NCBI RefSeq assembly: GCF_017183135.1
Contig: NZ_JADDXW010000001.1
Location: 496,001-560,000, forward strand
Length of the DNA: 64,000 nt
From: Aurantimonas marina
GTDB lineage: Bacteria; Pseudomonadota; Alphaproteobacteria; Rhizobiales; Rhizobiaceae
Reading direction: 5' to 3'
Below, piece after piece: positions 45,576-54,444 of the stretch. The position numbers and the translations under genes were made by a program. The notes beneath the pieces were generated by a model. It was not told the origin of the DNA. It saw only the letters and a list, made by a program, of their open reading frames with translations, and did not search any database. Positions within the stretch are counted from its first letter, which is position 1; every line of letters begins with the position of its first letter.

Positions 45576-46016
45576 TCAGGTCCGGTCCGGTTCGGCTTCG
45601 GCGTTCGCCTTGTCCGGATCAGCGCCCAGATCGCGCTCCAGCTCCCGGACGATGTCGGCGAAGCCGCGGAAGACCTGCCGCATCGTCTTGATCGCCTGAT
45701 CGGCGGCGTCCACGTCATCGACGGCGCCTTTGTCGCCTTCGAGCGCCTCGACCCGCGCTTCGAGATCGGCGATCCGGCTGGCGTCGTCCCGCCGGCCGTC
45801 GCCTTTCTGGGCCTCGCGTGAGCCCTTGCAGACGACGGCATCGCCCTCGGCCCGGCAGAGATCGACCGCTCCGGTCTGGGTATCGAGCCGGGCGATACCG
45901 CCCTCGACCGGCTGCATCTGATAGCGGCCGCCGGTGGTGTCGAGGATCGACTGGGCGGATGCTGGCACGGCGGCGACCATGCCGGCCGCCAAGAGGGCTG
46001 AGACGATTCGGGGCAT
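45576..46016 (-). CDS. secreted protein with coiled coil, function unknown
   Basis: 146 residues from the ATG at 46016 (GGAG at proper spacing); an ATG at 46031 is possible. Signal peptide ends near VPASAQS. A short beta-region GRYQMQPVEGGIARLDTQTG with two cysteines (LCRAEGDAVVCKG) is followed by a coiled coil (ASRIADLEARVEALEGD) and an acidic helical tail. Proteins of this form recur in Rhizobiales and are unnamed. It is exported to the periplasm; I cannot give a function. It lies tail to tail with the hydrolase gene. Confidence 0.7.
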   Translation of the reverse strand: MPRIVSALLAAGMVAAVPASAQSILDTTGGRYQMQPVEGGIARLDTQTGAVDLCRAEGDAVVCKGSREAQKGDGRRDDASRIADLEARVEALEGDKGAVDDVDAADQAIKTMRQVFRGFADIVRELERDLGADPDKANAEAEPDRT

Positions 46017-46152
46017 TGACGCTGGCTCCATGAATTCAACCCTGCCACACTTGAGCGACGCGACAGGCAACCGGAAGCGTAGACCTGCGGCATGACCGTC
46101 TCAAGGCAGCGGGGCGATTGACCTTGCGGCGTCGCTCTGGCACCGATCTGTC

Positions 46153-46500
46153 ATGCACCAGCCCATCTACAAGATCGCACCCCGACCGCTCTGGGAAGCC
46201 GCCAAGGCGAAAGGTCAGTTCGATGGCGCGCCCATCGACGAAGCGGACGGCTTCATCCACTTTTCGACCGGCGAACAGGTCCGCGAAACCGCTGCCCGGC
46301 ATTTCACCGGTCAGAGCGATCTGATGTTGATCGCGGTCGACCCAGCCAAGCTCGGCGACGGGCTGCGCTTTGAGACATCGCGCGGCGGCGCGCTGTTTCC
46401 GCATCTTTACGGCCCGCTTCCCCTCGACGCGGTAGTCTGGGTCGAGGATCTGCCGCTGGGAATCGACGGCGGCCACCAGTTTCCCGGCTCGGTCAGATGA
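46153..46500 (+). CDS. DUF952 family protein
   Basis: 115 residues. The start IYKIAPRPLWEAAKAKGQF, then GFIHFSTGEQVRETAARHF and FPHLYGPLPLDAVVWVEDL, are the conserved blocks of the DUF952 family, a small fold related to glutathione-S-transferase-like or ADP-ribosylation-like enzymes; no activity is proven. The last four bases (ATGA) overlap the start of pyrD, so the two are translated together. DUF952-pyrD pairing is common in alphaproteobacteria. Confidence 0.9.
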   Translation: MHQPIYKIAPRPLWEAAKAKGQFDGAPIDEADGFIHFSTGEQVRETAARHFTGQSDLMLIAVDPAKLGDGLRFETSRGGALFPHLYGPLPLDAVVWVEDLPLGIDGGHQFPGSVR

Positions 46501-47597
46501 ATCGCCTCTACCGGCTGGCCCGTCCGGCCCTGTTTCGCCTCGACCCCGAACGCGCCCACGCCCTGTCGGTCGCGGCCTTGAAGCGCGGGCTGATGCCGCG
46601 GGTCAACACGCCCGTCGACAACCGGCTGCGGACCGAGGTCGCCGGCATCGCCTTTCCCAATCCGCTCGGCCTCGCCGCCGGCTACGACAAGAACGCCGAG
46701 GTTCCAGACGCAGCATTGCGGCTCGGCTTCGGCTTCGTCGAAGTCGGAACGGTGACGCCGCAGCCGCAGGAGGGCAACCCGAAGCCCCGCATCTTCCGCC
46801 TCGAAAAGGCGCACGCGATCATCAACCGGCTCGGCTTCAACAATGACGGCCACGCCGAGGCGTTCGAGCGACTGGAAGCGCGCATCCGCAAAGCCGGGAT
46901 CGTCGGCGTCAACATCGGCGCCAACAAGGATTCCAAGGATCGGGTCGCCGACTATGTGGAAGGCGTCAACCGCTTCGAGGCCGTGGCGAGCTATCTGACG
47001 GTCAACATCTCCTCGCCGAACACGCCGGGGCTGCGGGCCTTTCAAACCGGCTCGGACCTCGATCGGCTGCTCAAGTCGGTGGTGGCCGCCCGCGATGGCT
47101 ATGCTGCGCTGTCGGGCGGTGGAGCCAAGCCGCTCTTCCTCAAGCTCGCGCCGGATTTGGCCTCCGAGCAGATCGACGAGATCGTCACCGCCGTCCGCAA
47201 GCGGCGCATCGACGGGTTGATCGTGTCGAATACGACGCTGTCGCGGGCGGGCGTCGCCGGCCAACCGCACGGGCTCGAAGCCGGCGGCCTGTCGGGCCGG
47301 CCGCTGATGGACCGCTCGACCTATGTACTGGCGCAATTCAGGCGGGCGCTCGGGCCGAAATTTCCGCTGATCGGCGTCGGCGGCGTGGAAAACGCCCGCA
47401 CGGCGCTGCGCAAGATCGAGGCCGGCGCCAATCTGGTGCAGCTCTACACGGGCCTCGTCTATGAGGGCCCGGAGCTTCCGGTGCGGATCCTGAAGGAGAT
47501 GGTCCGCTATCTCGACAGGGCCGGCCTGGATCATATCGCGCAGATACGCGGGAGCCGAACCGACGAGATCCTGGCCGCGCCGCCGCCGCCGAACTGA
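46497..47597 (+). CDS. pyrD: dihydroorotate dehydrogenase (quinone), class 2
   Basis: 366 residues. The N-terminal helix MNRLYRLARPALFRLDPERAH anchors the enzyme to the inner membrane. The FMN-binding barrel shows NPLGLAAGYDKNAEV (about 55-69), EVGTVTPQPQ, NISSPNTPGLR (170-180) with the catalytic Ser172/173 region typical of class 2 enzymes, and IGVGGVENARTALRKIEAGA near the end. It oxidises dihydroorotate to orotate and passes electrons to ubiquinone in pyrimidine synthesis. Translationally coupled to the DUF952 gene. Confidence 0.96.
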   Translation: MNRLYRLARPALFRLDPERAHALSVAALKRGLMPRVNTPVDNRLRTEVAGIAFPNPLGLAAGYDKNAEVPDAALRLGFGFVEVGTVTPQPQEGNPKPRIFRLEKAHAIINRLGFNNDGHAEAFERLEARIRKAGIVGVNIGANKDSKDRVADYVEGVNRFEAVASYLTVNISSPNTPGLRAFQTGSDLDRLLKSVVAARDGYAALSGGGAKPLFLKLAPDLASEQIDEIVTAVRKRRIDGLIVSNTTLSRAGVAGQPHGLEAGGLSGRPLMDRSTYVLAQFRRALGPKFPLIGVGGVENARTALRKIEAGANLVQLYTGLVYEGPELPVRILKEMVRYLDRAGLDHIAQIRGSRTDEILAAPPPPN

Positions 47598-47603
47598 ACT
47601 GGT

Positions 47604-48998
47604 TCAGGAGGCGTTCGGTCCAAATGTCTCGGCCCGCCGTCTTGGCAGCAGCGCCATGAGGCTGATCCCGCGAAAGCCGAGGAAGACCAGCAGCGCGGCC
47701 CACAGCCCGTCATTGCCGAAGACCGGCGATAGCGCGTAGGCGCCAATGGCGAAGATGACGAAGGACGCGATCATCATGTCGCGCATCGTCCGCGACCAGG
47801 TTGCGCCGATGAAGATGCCGTCCATGATGAAGGCGAGCGCCCCGGCCAGCGGCGTCAGCGCCGCCCAGACCAGATAGTCGCCGGCCGCGACCCGCACCGC
47901 CGGGTCCGTCGTCAGAAAAGCGATCAACGCCTCGCCCGACACGAGGAAAAGCGCCGACAGCGCCAGCGAGAGCCCGAGCCCCCAGACGAGCGTCAGCTTG
48001 ACGGCCCGGTCGAAGGCAGGCCGGAACCGCGCGCCGACCGAGCGACCGACGAGTTGTTCGGACGCTGTCGCCATGCCGTCGAGAAAATAGCCGCCGACGA
48101 GGAAAAAGTTCATCAGGATGCCGTTGGCGGCCAGCGTCAACGCGCCGGTGCGGGCGCCGAGGCGGGTAAACAGCACGAAGGCGCCGAGCAGGCAGAAGGT
48201 GCGGATCATGATATCGCGATTGACCGCGATCATCCGCGCGATGCCCCGCCGCTCGAAGACGCGGGCCGGCGACGGTCGCTCGGCACGATCGAAACCGCGC
48301 ACGACCACCGCGAAGCCGACCAACGCCCCGACCGCCTCGCCGCAGACCGTCCCGATTGCGACGCCGGCGATACCGTATTCCATGACGAGGCCGAACAGGA
48401 TCGACAGGCCGATATTGGTGCCGTTGACGACGATCTGGAGCACGAGCCCCAGCCCGCCGCGCCCTCGCCCCAGCACATGGCCGAGGATCGCGTAGTTGAC
48501 GAGCGCGAAGGGCGCCGAGAACATCCGCAGGACGACGTAATGCCGGGTCACCTCCGCAACGCCCGATCCCGGCGCGATCGCCAGCAGCCCGAGCAATGTC
48601 ACCAGCGGCTCGGCGAGGATCAGCAGAAGACCGATGCCGAGCGCGAGAACCATGGCACGCCAGAAAACCGCCTGCGCCTCGCTGCCATTCGCCTCACCCA
48701 TCGCCTGCGCGGTCAGACCGGTCGTGCCCGAGCGCAGGAAATTGCAGGTGGCAAAGGCGAAATCGAAGATCAGCGCGCCGACCACGAGCCCGCCGAGCGC
48801 CGTCGCGTCGCCGATGCGTCCGACCACGGCGGTGTCGGTCAGACCGATCAGCGGCGTCGTCAGGAACGCCAGCGTCATCGGCAGGGTGATAGCCCAGACC
48901 TCGCGATGGCTGACCGTAAAGGGTCGCGAGTGCCCTGGCCCCGCTACCGGGCCGGACGCTATCGCACGCTCGATCTGTTCGTCACCGTCACGTCGCAT
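47604..48998 (-). CDS. MATE-family efflux transporter (DinF type)
   Basis: 464 residues with about twelve hydrophobic segments in two halves. The first half has the conserved LPMTLAFLTTPLIGLTDTAVVG and AMGEANGSEA, the second half NGILMNFFLVGGYFLDGMATASEQ. It is a proton- or sodium-driven multidrug or metabolite exporter of the MATE superfamily. The pattern matches DinF/NorM-like bacterial members. It converges with pyrD 6 bases apart and is divergent from the deacetylase-like gene. Confidence 0.93.
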   Translation of the reverse strand: MRRDGDEQIERAIASGPVAGPGHSRPFTVSHREVWAITLPMTLAFLTTPLIGLTDTAVVGRIGDATALGGLVVGALIFDFAFATCNFLRSGTTGLTAQAMGEANGSEAQAVFWRAMVLALGIGLLLILAEPLVTLLGLLAIAPGSGVAEVTRHYVVLRMFSAPFALVNYAILGHVLGRGRGGLGLVLQIVVNGTNIGLSILFGLVMEYGIAGVAIGTVCGEAVGALVGFAVVVRGFDRAERPSPARVFERRGIARMIAVNRDIMIRTFCLLGAFVLFTRLGARTGALTLAANGILMNFFLVGGYFLDGMATASEQLVGRSVGARFRPAFDRAVKLTLVWGLGLSLALSALFLVSGEALIAFLTTDPAVRVAAGDYLVWAALTPLAGALAFIMDGIFIGATWSRTMRDMMIASFVIFAIGAYALSPVFGNDGLWAALLVFLGFRGISLMALLPRRRAETFGPNAS

Positions 48999-49085
48999 CG
49001 ACGCGAATTCGCATTCCGCTCGAACTCGGGCAAGCGAAACCTTGTCGCGGTGTCCCGAGCCAGAACCGCCCTATCTTGCCGGATC

Positions 49086-49988
49086 ATGCCGGTTCCGATG
49101 ATCCACCACCCCGCCTTCGACGCCGAATTCGACGCTCATCATCGCTTCCCGATGTCGAAATTCACGCGGCTGGCCCAGATTCTCGTCGAAGACGGCATCG
49201 TCGCGCCGGACGGCTTCCACATTCCGGCGCCGGCGCTGCCCGGCTGGCTGCGGCTCGCCCATGATCCGCTCTATGTCGATCAGGTGCTGTTTACCGCCGT
49301 GCCGCCGGCGATCGAGAGGGCAATCGGCTTCAAGGTGGACGAGCGGGTGGCCATGCGCTCACGCTGCGCCACCGGCGGAACGGTGCTCGCCGCCAAGCTG
49401 GCGCTCGCCGAGGGCCTTGCTTGCAACACCGCCGGCGGCAGCCACCATGCCGGTCGGGCCGGCGGCGCGGGTTTCTCCGTGTTCAACGACGTCGCCGTCG
49501 CCGCCTCGGTGCTCTTGGCCGACGGCGACGTCGGCCGGGTGCTGGTCGTCGACTGCGACGTGCATCAGGGTGACGGCACGGCACGGATCTTCGCCGAGAA
49601 CCCGCGCGTCTTCACCCTGTCGATCCACGCGGCGAGGAACTACCCGACCGACAAGGTGCAATCCGACCTCGACGTGCCGCTCGCCGATGGCACCGGCGAC
49701 GCCGCGTATCTCGAAGCGCTCGCGGCGGCGCTGGCCGAGGCGACGCGGCAGAGTTGGCCGGAGATCGTGTTCTACAATGCCGGCGTCGACCCGCACGCCG
49801 AGGACCGGCTTGGACGGCTGGCGCTGTCGGATGCGGGGCTCGCCGAGCGCGACCGCACGGTTATCGGCTTTTTCCGCGACCGGGACCTTCCGGTCGCCTG
49901 CGTCGTCGGGGGCGGCTATTCGCGCGATATCGAGGCGCTCTCGCGCCGTCACACCATCCTGCACCGCGTGGCACGGGAATTCGAATGA
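49086..49988 (+). CDS. histone deacetylase family protein
   Basis: 300 residues from the ATG at 49086; the frame is open far upstream but across the MATE gene on the other strand. Conserved features of the arginase/deacetylase fold are GSHHAGRAGGAGFSVFND (paired catalytic His), VDCDVHQGDGTARIF (metal-ligand Asp and His) and YNAGVDPHAEDRLG (second Asp ligand), with VVGGGYSRD at the end. Bacterial members act on acetylated polyamines or other small amides, or are acetoin utilisation-type proteins; no histone is implied. Confidence 0.91.
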   Translation: MPVPMIHHPAFDAEFDAHHRFPMSKFTRLAQILVEDGIVAPDGFHIPAPALPGWLRLAHDPLYVDQVLFTAVPPAIERAIGFKVDERVAMRSRCATGGTVLAAKLALAEGLACNTAGGSHHAGRAGGAGFSVFNDVAVAASVLLADGDVGRVLVVDCDVHQGDGTARIFAENPRVFTLSIHAARNYPTDKVQSDLDVPLADGTGDAAYLEALAAALAEATRQSWPEIVFYNAGVDPHAEDRLGRLALSDAGLAERDRTVIGFFRDRDLPVACVVGGGYSRDIEALSRRHTILHRVAREFE

Positions 49989-49992
49989 CGGT

Positions 49993-50262
49993 TCAGCGCC
50001 GCCCGATCGTCAACAGGCGCGAGATGATGAAGATCGGCACGACGATCGCCGCGCCGAGGATGAAATAGTCGACCGCCCGCTCCAGCGAGCCGAAGACGCT
50101 GACCCACAGCCAGTCGACCAGGCTCACCACCCAGTCGACGATGTCCGCCGGGCTCCAGGACAGCCAGGAGAGGATGACGCCGACGACAATCGACAGAAGC
50201 ACGAGCTTGACGATGACGCCCAGCGGCGAGCCGCCGAGGAATCTGTTCACCCGTTCCGACAT
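49993..50262 (-). CDS. small membrane protein, DUF6460-like
   Basis: 89 residues with three hydrophobic stretches (VIVKLVLLSIVVGVILSWL, WVVSLVDWLWVSVFG and YFILGAAIVVPIFIISRLL). It begins MSERVNRFLGGSPLGVIVKL, a start shared by a family widespread in Rhizobiales. Inner membrane, function unknown. It lies tail to tail with the deacetylase-like gene, five bases apart, and upstream is the promoter region shared with the ligase. Confidence 0.82.
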   Translation of the reverse strand: MSERVNRFLGGSPLGVIVKLVLLSIVVGVILSWLSWSPADIVDWVVSLVDWLWVSVFGSLERAVDYFILGAAIVVPIFIISRLLTIGRR

Positions 50263-50365
50263 GATTGGTCTCTCCAGCCCGCGTCCTTCGCGCCGGAGGT
50301 AGGCCGAGCATCGCGGCGGTGCAAGGTCGAGCGGCGGACGAAGCCCTGATCCGGCCGCGCAGCCA

Positions 50366-52045
50366 TCATTCCTTCGACCCGTCCGGCAACATCGCCTGCA
50401 ACGTCTCCAGCCGGTCGGCCTCGAAGGCCGGTTTGTCCCAGCGAAGCCGCGAAACGCGCGGAAACCGCATCGCGACGCCGGATTTGTGCCGGCTGGACCG
50501 GGCCAGCCCCTCGAACGCCACCTCGATGACCAGGCCGTGGTCGGGCTCGGCCCGCACCGAGCGCACCGGCCCGAAGCGCTCGACCGTGTTATCGCGGACG
50601 TATTTGTCGAGCTGCTTCAGCTCCGCGTCGGTGAAGCCGAAATAGGCCTTGCCGACCGGCACCAGTTCGGGCGCGTCCATCGGCCCGGTCCAGACGCCGA
50701 ATGTGTAGTCCGAATAAAAACTCGACCGCTTGCCGTGACCGCGCTGGGCGTACATCAACACGGCATCGACCAGGTAGGGGTCCTGCTTCCATTTGAACCA
50801 GGGCCCCTTCGGCCGGCCCGGCACATAGGGCGAATCCCAGCGCTTCAGCATCAGCCCCTCGATGACCGGATGCGGCGGCGTGGCGCGCAGTCCTTCGAGG
50901 TCTTCGAAGCGTTGAAACGGCACGAAGGGTGAGAGGTCGAAGCGCGACGGTTCCAGCCGGGCGAGAAAGGGCTCCAGCCGTTCGCGGCGCTCGGCAAAGG
51001 CGAGGCCGCGCAGATCGGTCGAGCCGTCATGGAGGAGATCGTAGGCGCGCAGAAACACCGGATAACGCTTCAGAACGGCGGCCGAGACGGTCTTGCGGTT
51101 CAGCCGCTGCTGCAGGTCGGAGAAGGTGCCGACGACGATGTTGTCGTGGGGTGGACCGCGAGGCTCCGCAACGTCCGGCGGGCCGGAGCGGCCGTCCTTC
51201 GGCGTCGCCACCAGCAATTCGCCGTCGAGCGAGCCCTCATAGGTCATGAAGTCGAGGAGATCGGGAAATGCGCTGGAAATGTCGTCGCCGGTGCGCGAGT
51301 AAAGCCGCCGGATACCCCGCTCGGCCGTCGCCTGGACGCGGATGCCGTCCCATTTCCACTCGGCCGCGTAACTTTGCGGGTCGATGCGCTCGTAGTCCGG
51401 CTCCGCCAGAGCCTGCGACAGCATCACCGGGCGGAATGGCGCCGCGGCGGCCGAGACCGGCTTCTCCGCCCGGCCTTCCAGCCACCCGAACAGCGGCTCA
51501 TAGGGCGGCCCCAGCCCGTGCCAGAGTTCCTCGATCTCGGCGATGGCCTTGCCGCCGAAATCGGCCAGCGCCTGCTTGGCGAGACGCGACGACACGCCGA
51601 CCCGCAGCCCGCCGGTGGCGAGCTTGAGCAAGGCGTAGCGGCCGGAGGAATCCAGCCGGTCGAGCCACGCCTCGACCAAGGCGGGTCCTTCCTTGCGCGA
51701 GGCACGATCGAGCGCTGCGACCACGTCGGTGAGCGTCGGCGGTGGGGCTGCCGAGCGGTGCTCGCCGTCATGGGGCGAGGGCCAGACCAGCGCGATGGTT
51801 TCGGCAAGGTCGCCGACATAGTCGTAGGAATAGCGAAACAGCACCGAATCCATGCGGCTCGCCATCAACTCACGCAGCATCGCAGGTTTGACGCTTTTGA
51901 TGTCGAGGTCGCCGGTGATCGCGGCCAGCGCGTAGCCGCGCTCGGGGTCGGGTTCGGCGCCGAAGAAATCCACCATCAGCTTGAGCTTGCCGTTGCGCGA
52001 CGGCGTCAGCACCAGGCGGTCGAGAAGTTCGGCGAATCGCTGCAT
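50366..52045 (-). CDS. ATP-dependent DNA ligase (cisplatin-damage-response type)
   Basis: 559 residues from the ATG at 52045. The N-terminal helical domain (MQRFAELLDRL, then TGDLDIKSVKPAML) precedes the nucleotidyltransferase core with Lys231 in AAEWKWDGIRVQ as the AMP acceptor, then the SLDGELLVAT and MLKRWDSPY motifs (IIIa, IV) and PWFKWKQDPY (motif V). The OB fold follows. It seals DNA nicks with ATP, in addition to the NAD-dependent LigA expected elsewhere. Family members are tied to DNA-damage survival. The usual partner helicase and MBL nuclease are absent; a DEDDh exonuclease gene lies 87 bases upstream on the same strand. Confidence 0.93.
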   Translation of the reverse strand: MQRFAELLDRLVLTPSRNGKLKLMVDFFGAEPDPERGYALAAITGDLDIKSVKPAMLRELMASRMDSVLFRYSYDYVGDLAETIALVWPSPHDGEHRSAAPPPTLTDVVAALDRASRKEGPALVEAWLDRLDSSGRYALLKLATGGLRVGVSSRLAKQALADFGGKAIAEIEELWHGLGPPYEPLFGWLEGRAEKPVSAAAAPFRPVMLSQALAEPDYERIDPQSYAAEWKWDGIRVQATAERGIRRLYSRTGDDISSAFPDLLDFMTYEGSLDGELLVATPKDGRSGPPDVAEPRGPPHDNIVVGTFSDLQQRLNRKTVSAAVLKRYPVFLRAYDLLHDGSTDLRGLAFAERRERLEPFLARLEPSRFDLSPFVPFQRFEDLEGLRATPPHPVIEGLMLKRWDSPYVPGRPKGPWFKWKQDPYLVDAVLMYAQRGHGKRSSFYSDYTFGVWTGPMDAPELVPVGKAYFGFTDAELKQLDKYVRDNTVERFGPVRSVRAEPDHGLVIEVAFEGLARSSRHKSGVAMRFPRVSRLRWDKPAFEADRLETLQAMLPDGSKE

Positions 52046-52132
52046 CGTATTCCGGCGTGATTGATCACGATGCCAATAGATAGGGCGCCGGCTCGGCCGC
52101 TTCACGGGCAAAATGGCCGGCCGGCAACCTGT

Positions 52133-52936
52133 CTATACGGTGCTGACCGGCAGCGGCCGGGCGCCGCGGACGCCGCGCAGCCGCAGATAATGGCGCGCGC
52201 TGAACACCGCGTCGGCGTCCATGCCGGGTTCCCGGATCAGCCATTCCAGATAGTCGTCCGGCACCTGGGCGATCGCGATGCCCTTGTGCCGGCCGAAGCG
52301 GAAGCGCGCCAGCAGCGCCGGTTCGTTCGAGACCTTCTCCGCCCGCTCGAGAAAATCGGCGAGATCGGCGCAGCGCGGCAGCAGCGCCGCAGTGATCTGG
52401 CGCAACAGCACTGCGGTGCAGACGGCGTCGTAGAGCGCCCGATGCGGGTGCAAATCCTTCAGCAGCGGCGCGACCGGCGACAGGTCGAGCGGCACGTATT
52501 TGATGAGGCTCTGCAGGCCGTGCGCCTTCACATGCGGGAATGCCCTCAGCGCCAGTTTGTGCGTGCACAGCCATCGCCCGGTCAGGCGAAGGCGCGGCTG
52601 GTCGAAGCTGGCGCGCTGGGCGGCGAAATAGGGCGCGCCGGCGAACGGCTTCACCGCTTCGGCGAAGGACGGCGCCCCTTCGAGCATTTCATCGGAGATC
52701 TGATGGACTCGGCGGGCATGCGGGTTGATCACCACGCCGGCCGGGTCGCAGAAACTCTGCATCGGGTTGCCGATGTCACCGGTCTTAAGATCCAGGTCGA
52801 CCGAGCCGATTTCGATCACCGCGTCCTCTTCCAGCCGCTGGCCCGCCGTCTCCGTGTCGATCACCCGAACGAGCGGCACGAGCGGATCGGCGAACAGCGA
52901 GGGCGTCGAAGCGACGGGCGGGAACAGGTCGGACAT
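52133..52936 (-). CDS. DEDDh 3'-5' exonuclease with DUF3820-like tail
   Basis: 267 residues. The exonuclease core shows VIDTETAG (Asp27, Glu29), VHQISDEMLEG, AQRASFDQPRL with the Asp of Exo II and HRALYDAVCT with the DEDDh His and last Asp. The C-terminal part contains FRFGRHKGIAIAQVPDDYLEWLI, a module of the DUF3820 type found attached to several bacterial exonucleases. It would trim or proofread DNA or RNA 3' ends. The nearness to the ATP-dependent ligase suggests a joint repair role, which is inferred. Length is normal for this fusion. Confidence 0.88.
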   Translation of the reverse strand: MSDLFPPVASTPSLFADPLVPLVRVIDTETAGQRLEEDAVIEIGSVDLDLKTGDIGNPMQSFCDPAGVVINPHARRVHQISDEMLEGAPSFAEAVKPFAGAPYFAAQRASFDQPRLRLTGRWLCTHKLALRAFPHVKAHGLQSLIKYVPLDLSPVAPLLKDLHPHRALYDAVCTAVLLRQITAALLPRCADLADFLERAEKVSNEPALLARFRFGRHKGIAIAQVPDDYLEWLIREPGMDADAVFSARHYLRLRGVRGARPLPVSTV

Positions 52937-53079
52937 GGACCGATAAAATCGCCCGGCGCGACGCAGGATGCAAGCCGTCTCAGCCTGGCGTAGGGGTCGT
53001 CTGCCTTTGCGTCAGCCCGCGCGATCTGCTACCGGTCGCCCGGTCTTACGTTTACGTCAATAAACCGCGAGATGCGCTG

Positions 53080-54039
53080 ATGGCACTTCCCCCGATCCTC
53101 GACGACCGGCTTAAGATTCCGGTGATCGCGGCGCCGCTGTTCATCATCTCGCATCCGCCGCTGGTGATCGCCCAGGCCAAGGCGGGCGTCGTCGGCTCGT
53201 TTCCAGCGCTCAACGCCCGGCCGGCCGAGCAGCTCGACGAATGGCTCTGCGAGATCGAGGAAGCGCTGGCCGCCCACGACAGGGACCACCCCGAGCGGCC
53301 GGCGGCGCCCTTCGCGGTCAACCAGATCGTCCACAAGTCCAATACAAGGCTGGAGCACGATCTGGCGGCTTGCGTGAAGCACAAGGTGCCGATCGTCATC
53401 ACCTCGCTCGGGGCCCGGCCGGAACTCAACGACGCCGTCCATTCCTATGGCGGTATCGTGCTGCACGACGTCATCAACGACCGTTTCGCCCGCAAGGCGA
53501 TCGAAAAGGGCGCCGACGGGCTGATCGCCGTCGCGGCGGGCGCCGGCGGCCATGCCGGCACGCTGTCGCCTTTCGCGCTGGTCCAGGAAATCCGCCAATG
53601 GTTCGACGGGCCGCTGTTCCTGTCCGGCGCCATCGCGACCGGCCAGGCGGTGCTGGCGGCCGAGGCGATGGGCGCCGACGGCGCCTATGTCGGCTCGGCC
53701 TTCATCGCCACCGACGAGGCGCGCGCGGCCGAGGATTACAAGAACGGGATCGTCGACGGCCGCGCCGGCGACATCGTCTACACCAACCTCTTCACCGGCG
53801 TTCACGGCAACTATCTGCGCGCCTCGATCGAAGCCTCGGGCCTCGATCCGGACAATTTGCCGGAGAGCGACGTGACGCTGATGGATTTCGGCGGCGCCAA
53901 CGCCAAGCCAAAAGCCTGGAAGGAGATCTGGGGCTCCGGCCAGGGCATCGGCGCGGTGCGGTCCGTCGGCCCGGCCGGCGCGCTGGTCGACCGTCTGGCC
54001 GATGAATATGCGGCGGCCAAGCGCCAGATCTGCGGCTGA
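53080..54039 (+). CDS. nitronate monooxygenase family protein
   Basis: 319 residues. A flavin-binding TIM barrel begins PVIAAPLFIISHPPLVIAQ and has AAGAGGHAGTLSPFAL with His158, the general base of nitronate monooxygenases and related flavin enzymes, and GAIATGQAVLAAEAMGADG as phosphate-binding loops. The family oxidises alkyl nitronates, and some members are quinone reductases. It lies by itself, divergent from the exonuclease gene. Confidence 0.92.
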   Translation: MALPPILDDRLKIPVIAAPLFIISHPPLVIAQAKAGVVGSFPALNARPAEQLDEWLCEIEEALAAHDRDHPERPAAPFAVNQIVHKSNTRLEHDLAACVKHKVPIVITSLGARPELNDAVHSYGGIVLHDVINDRFARKAIEKGADGLIAVAAGAGGHAGTLSPFALVQEIRQWFDGPLFLSGAIATGQAVLAAEAMGADGAYVGSAFIATDEARAAEDYKNGIVDGRAGDIVYTNLFTGVHGNYLRASIEASGLDPDNLPESDVTLMDFGGANAKPKAWKEIWGSGQGIGAVRSVGPAGALVDRLADEYAAAKRQICG

Positions 54040-54206
54040 GACACAAAACGCCGTCCCCAGGCAGGCAACGCCGCATGCCAAGGTGTTCCCGAAAATGTCC
54101 CCGCGCGCAGCTCGCCCGACGCGCCCCTTGCGCATTGCGGCTTGAACCGGGCGCCGTTTGCGGGTATCAGGACGCCGTCCTCGGGTGTTCCGCCTGCCGG
54201 ACCAAG

Positions 54207-54282
54207 GCCGCTTTAGCTCAGTTGGTAGAGCACATCATTCGTAATGATGGGGTCGCGTGTTCGAGTCACGCAAGCGGCACCA
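54207..54282 (+). tRNA. tRNA-Thr (CGU anticodon)
   Basis: 76 bases including encoded CCA. The acceptor stem is GCCGCTT with AAGCGGC, the D arm GCTCAGTTGGTAGAGC, the anticodon stem CATCA with TGATG and loop TTCGTAA giving anticodon CGT, and the T arm GCGTG-TTCGAGT-CACGC. All four arms pair without mismatch. A possible intergenic integration target, as a nuclease gene begins 163 bases after it. Confidence 0.96.
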
Positions 54283-54444
54283 TTCCCTCGAAATTTTTCG
54301 CGATCAGTGCTCCGTATCGCGTGGTGGAAACGGATCGTTACCCGGTGCACCGATTATGCACTTCCACTGACTGGAAATGCTCAGGTTGCTGGGCAACGGT
54401 GATTGGTCTGTTACAACGACGCTCATGGCTTCAACGAGGGCATC

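Noticed and set aside
48054-49085. Long upstream extension of the deacetylase-like frame
   Set aside because: It runs opposite the MATE transporter gene with no conserved content. The deacetylase fold starts at 49086.
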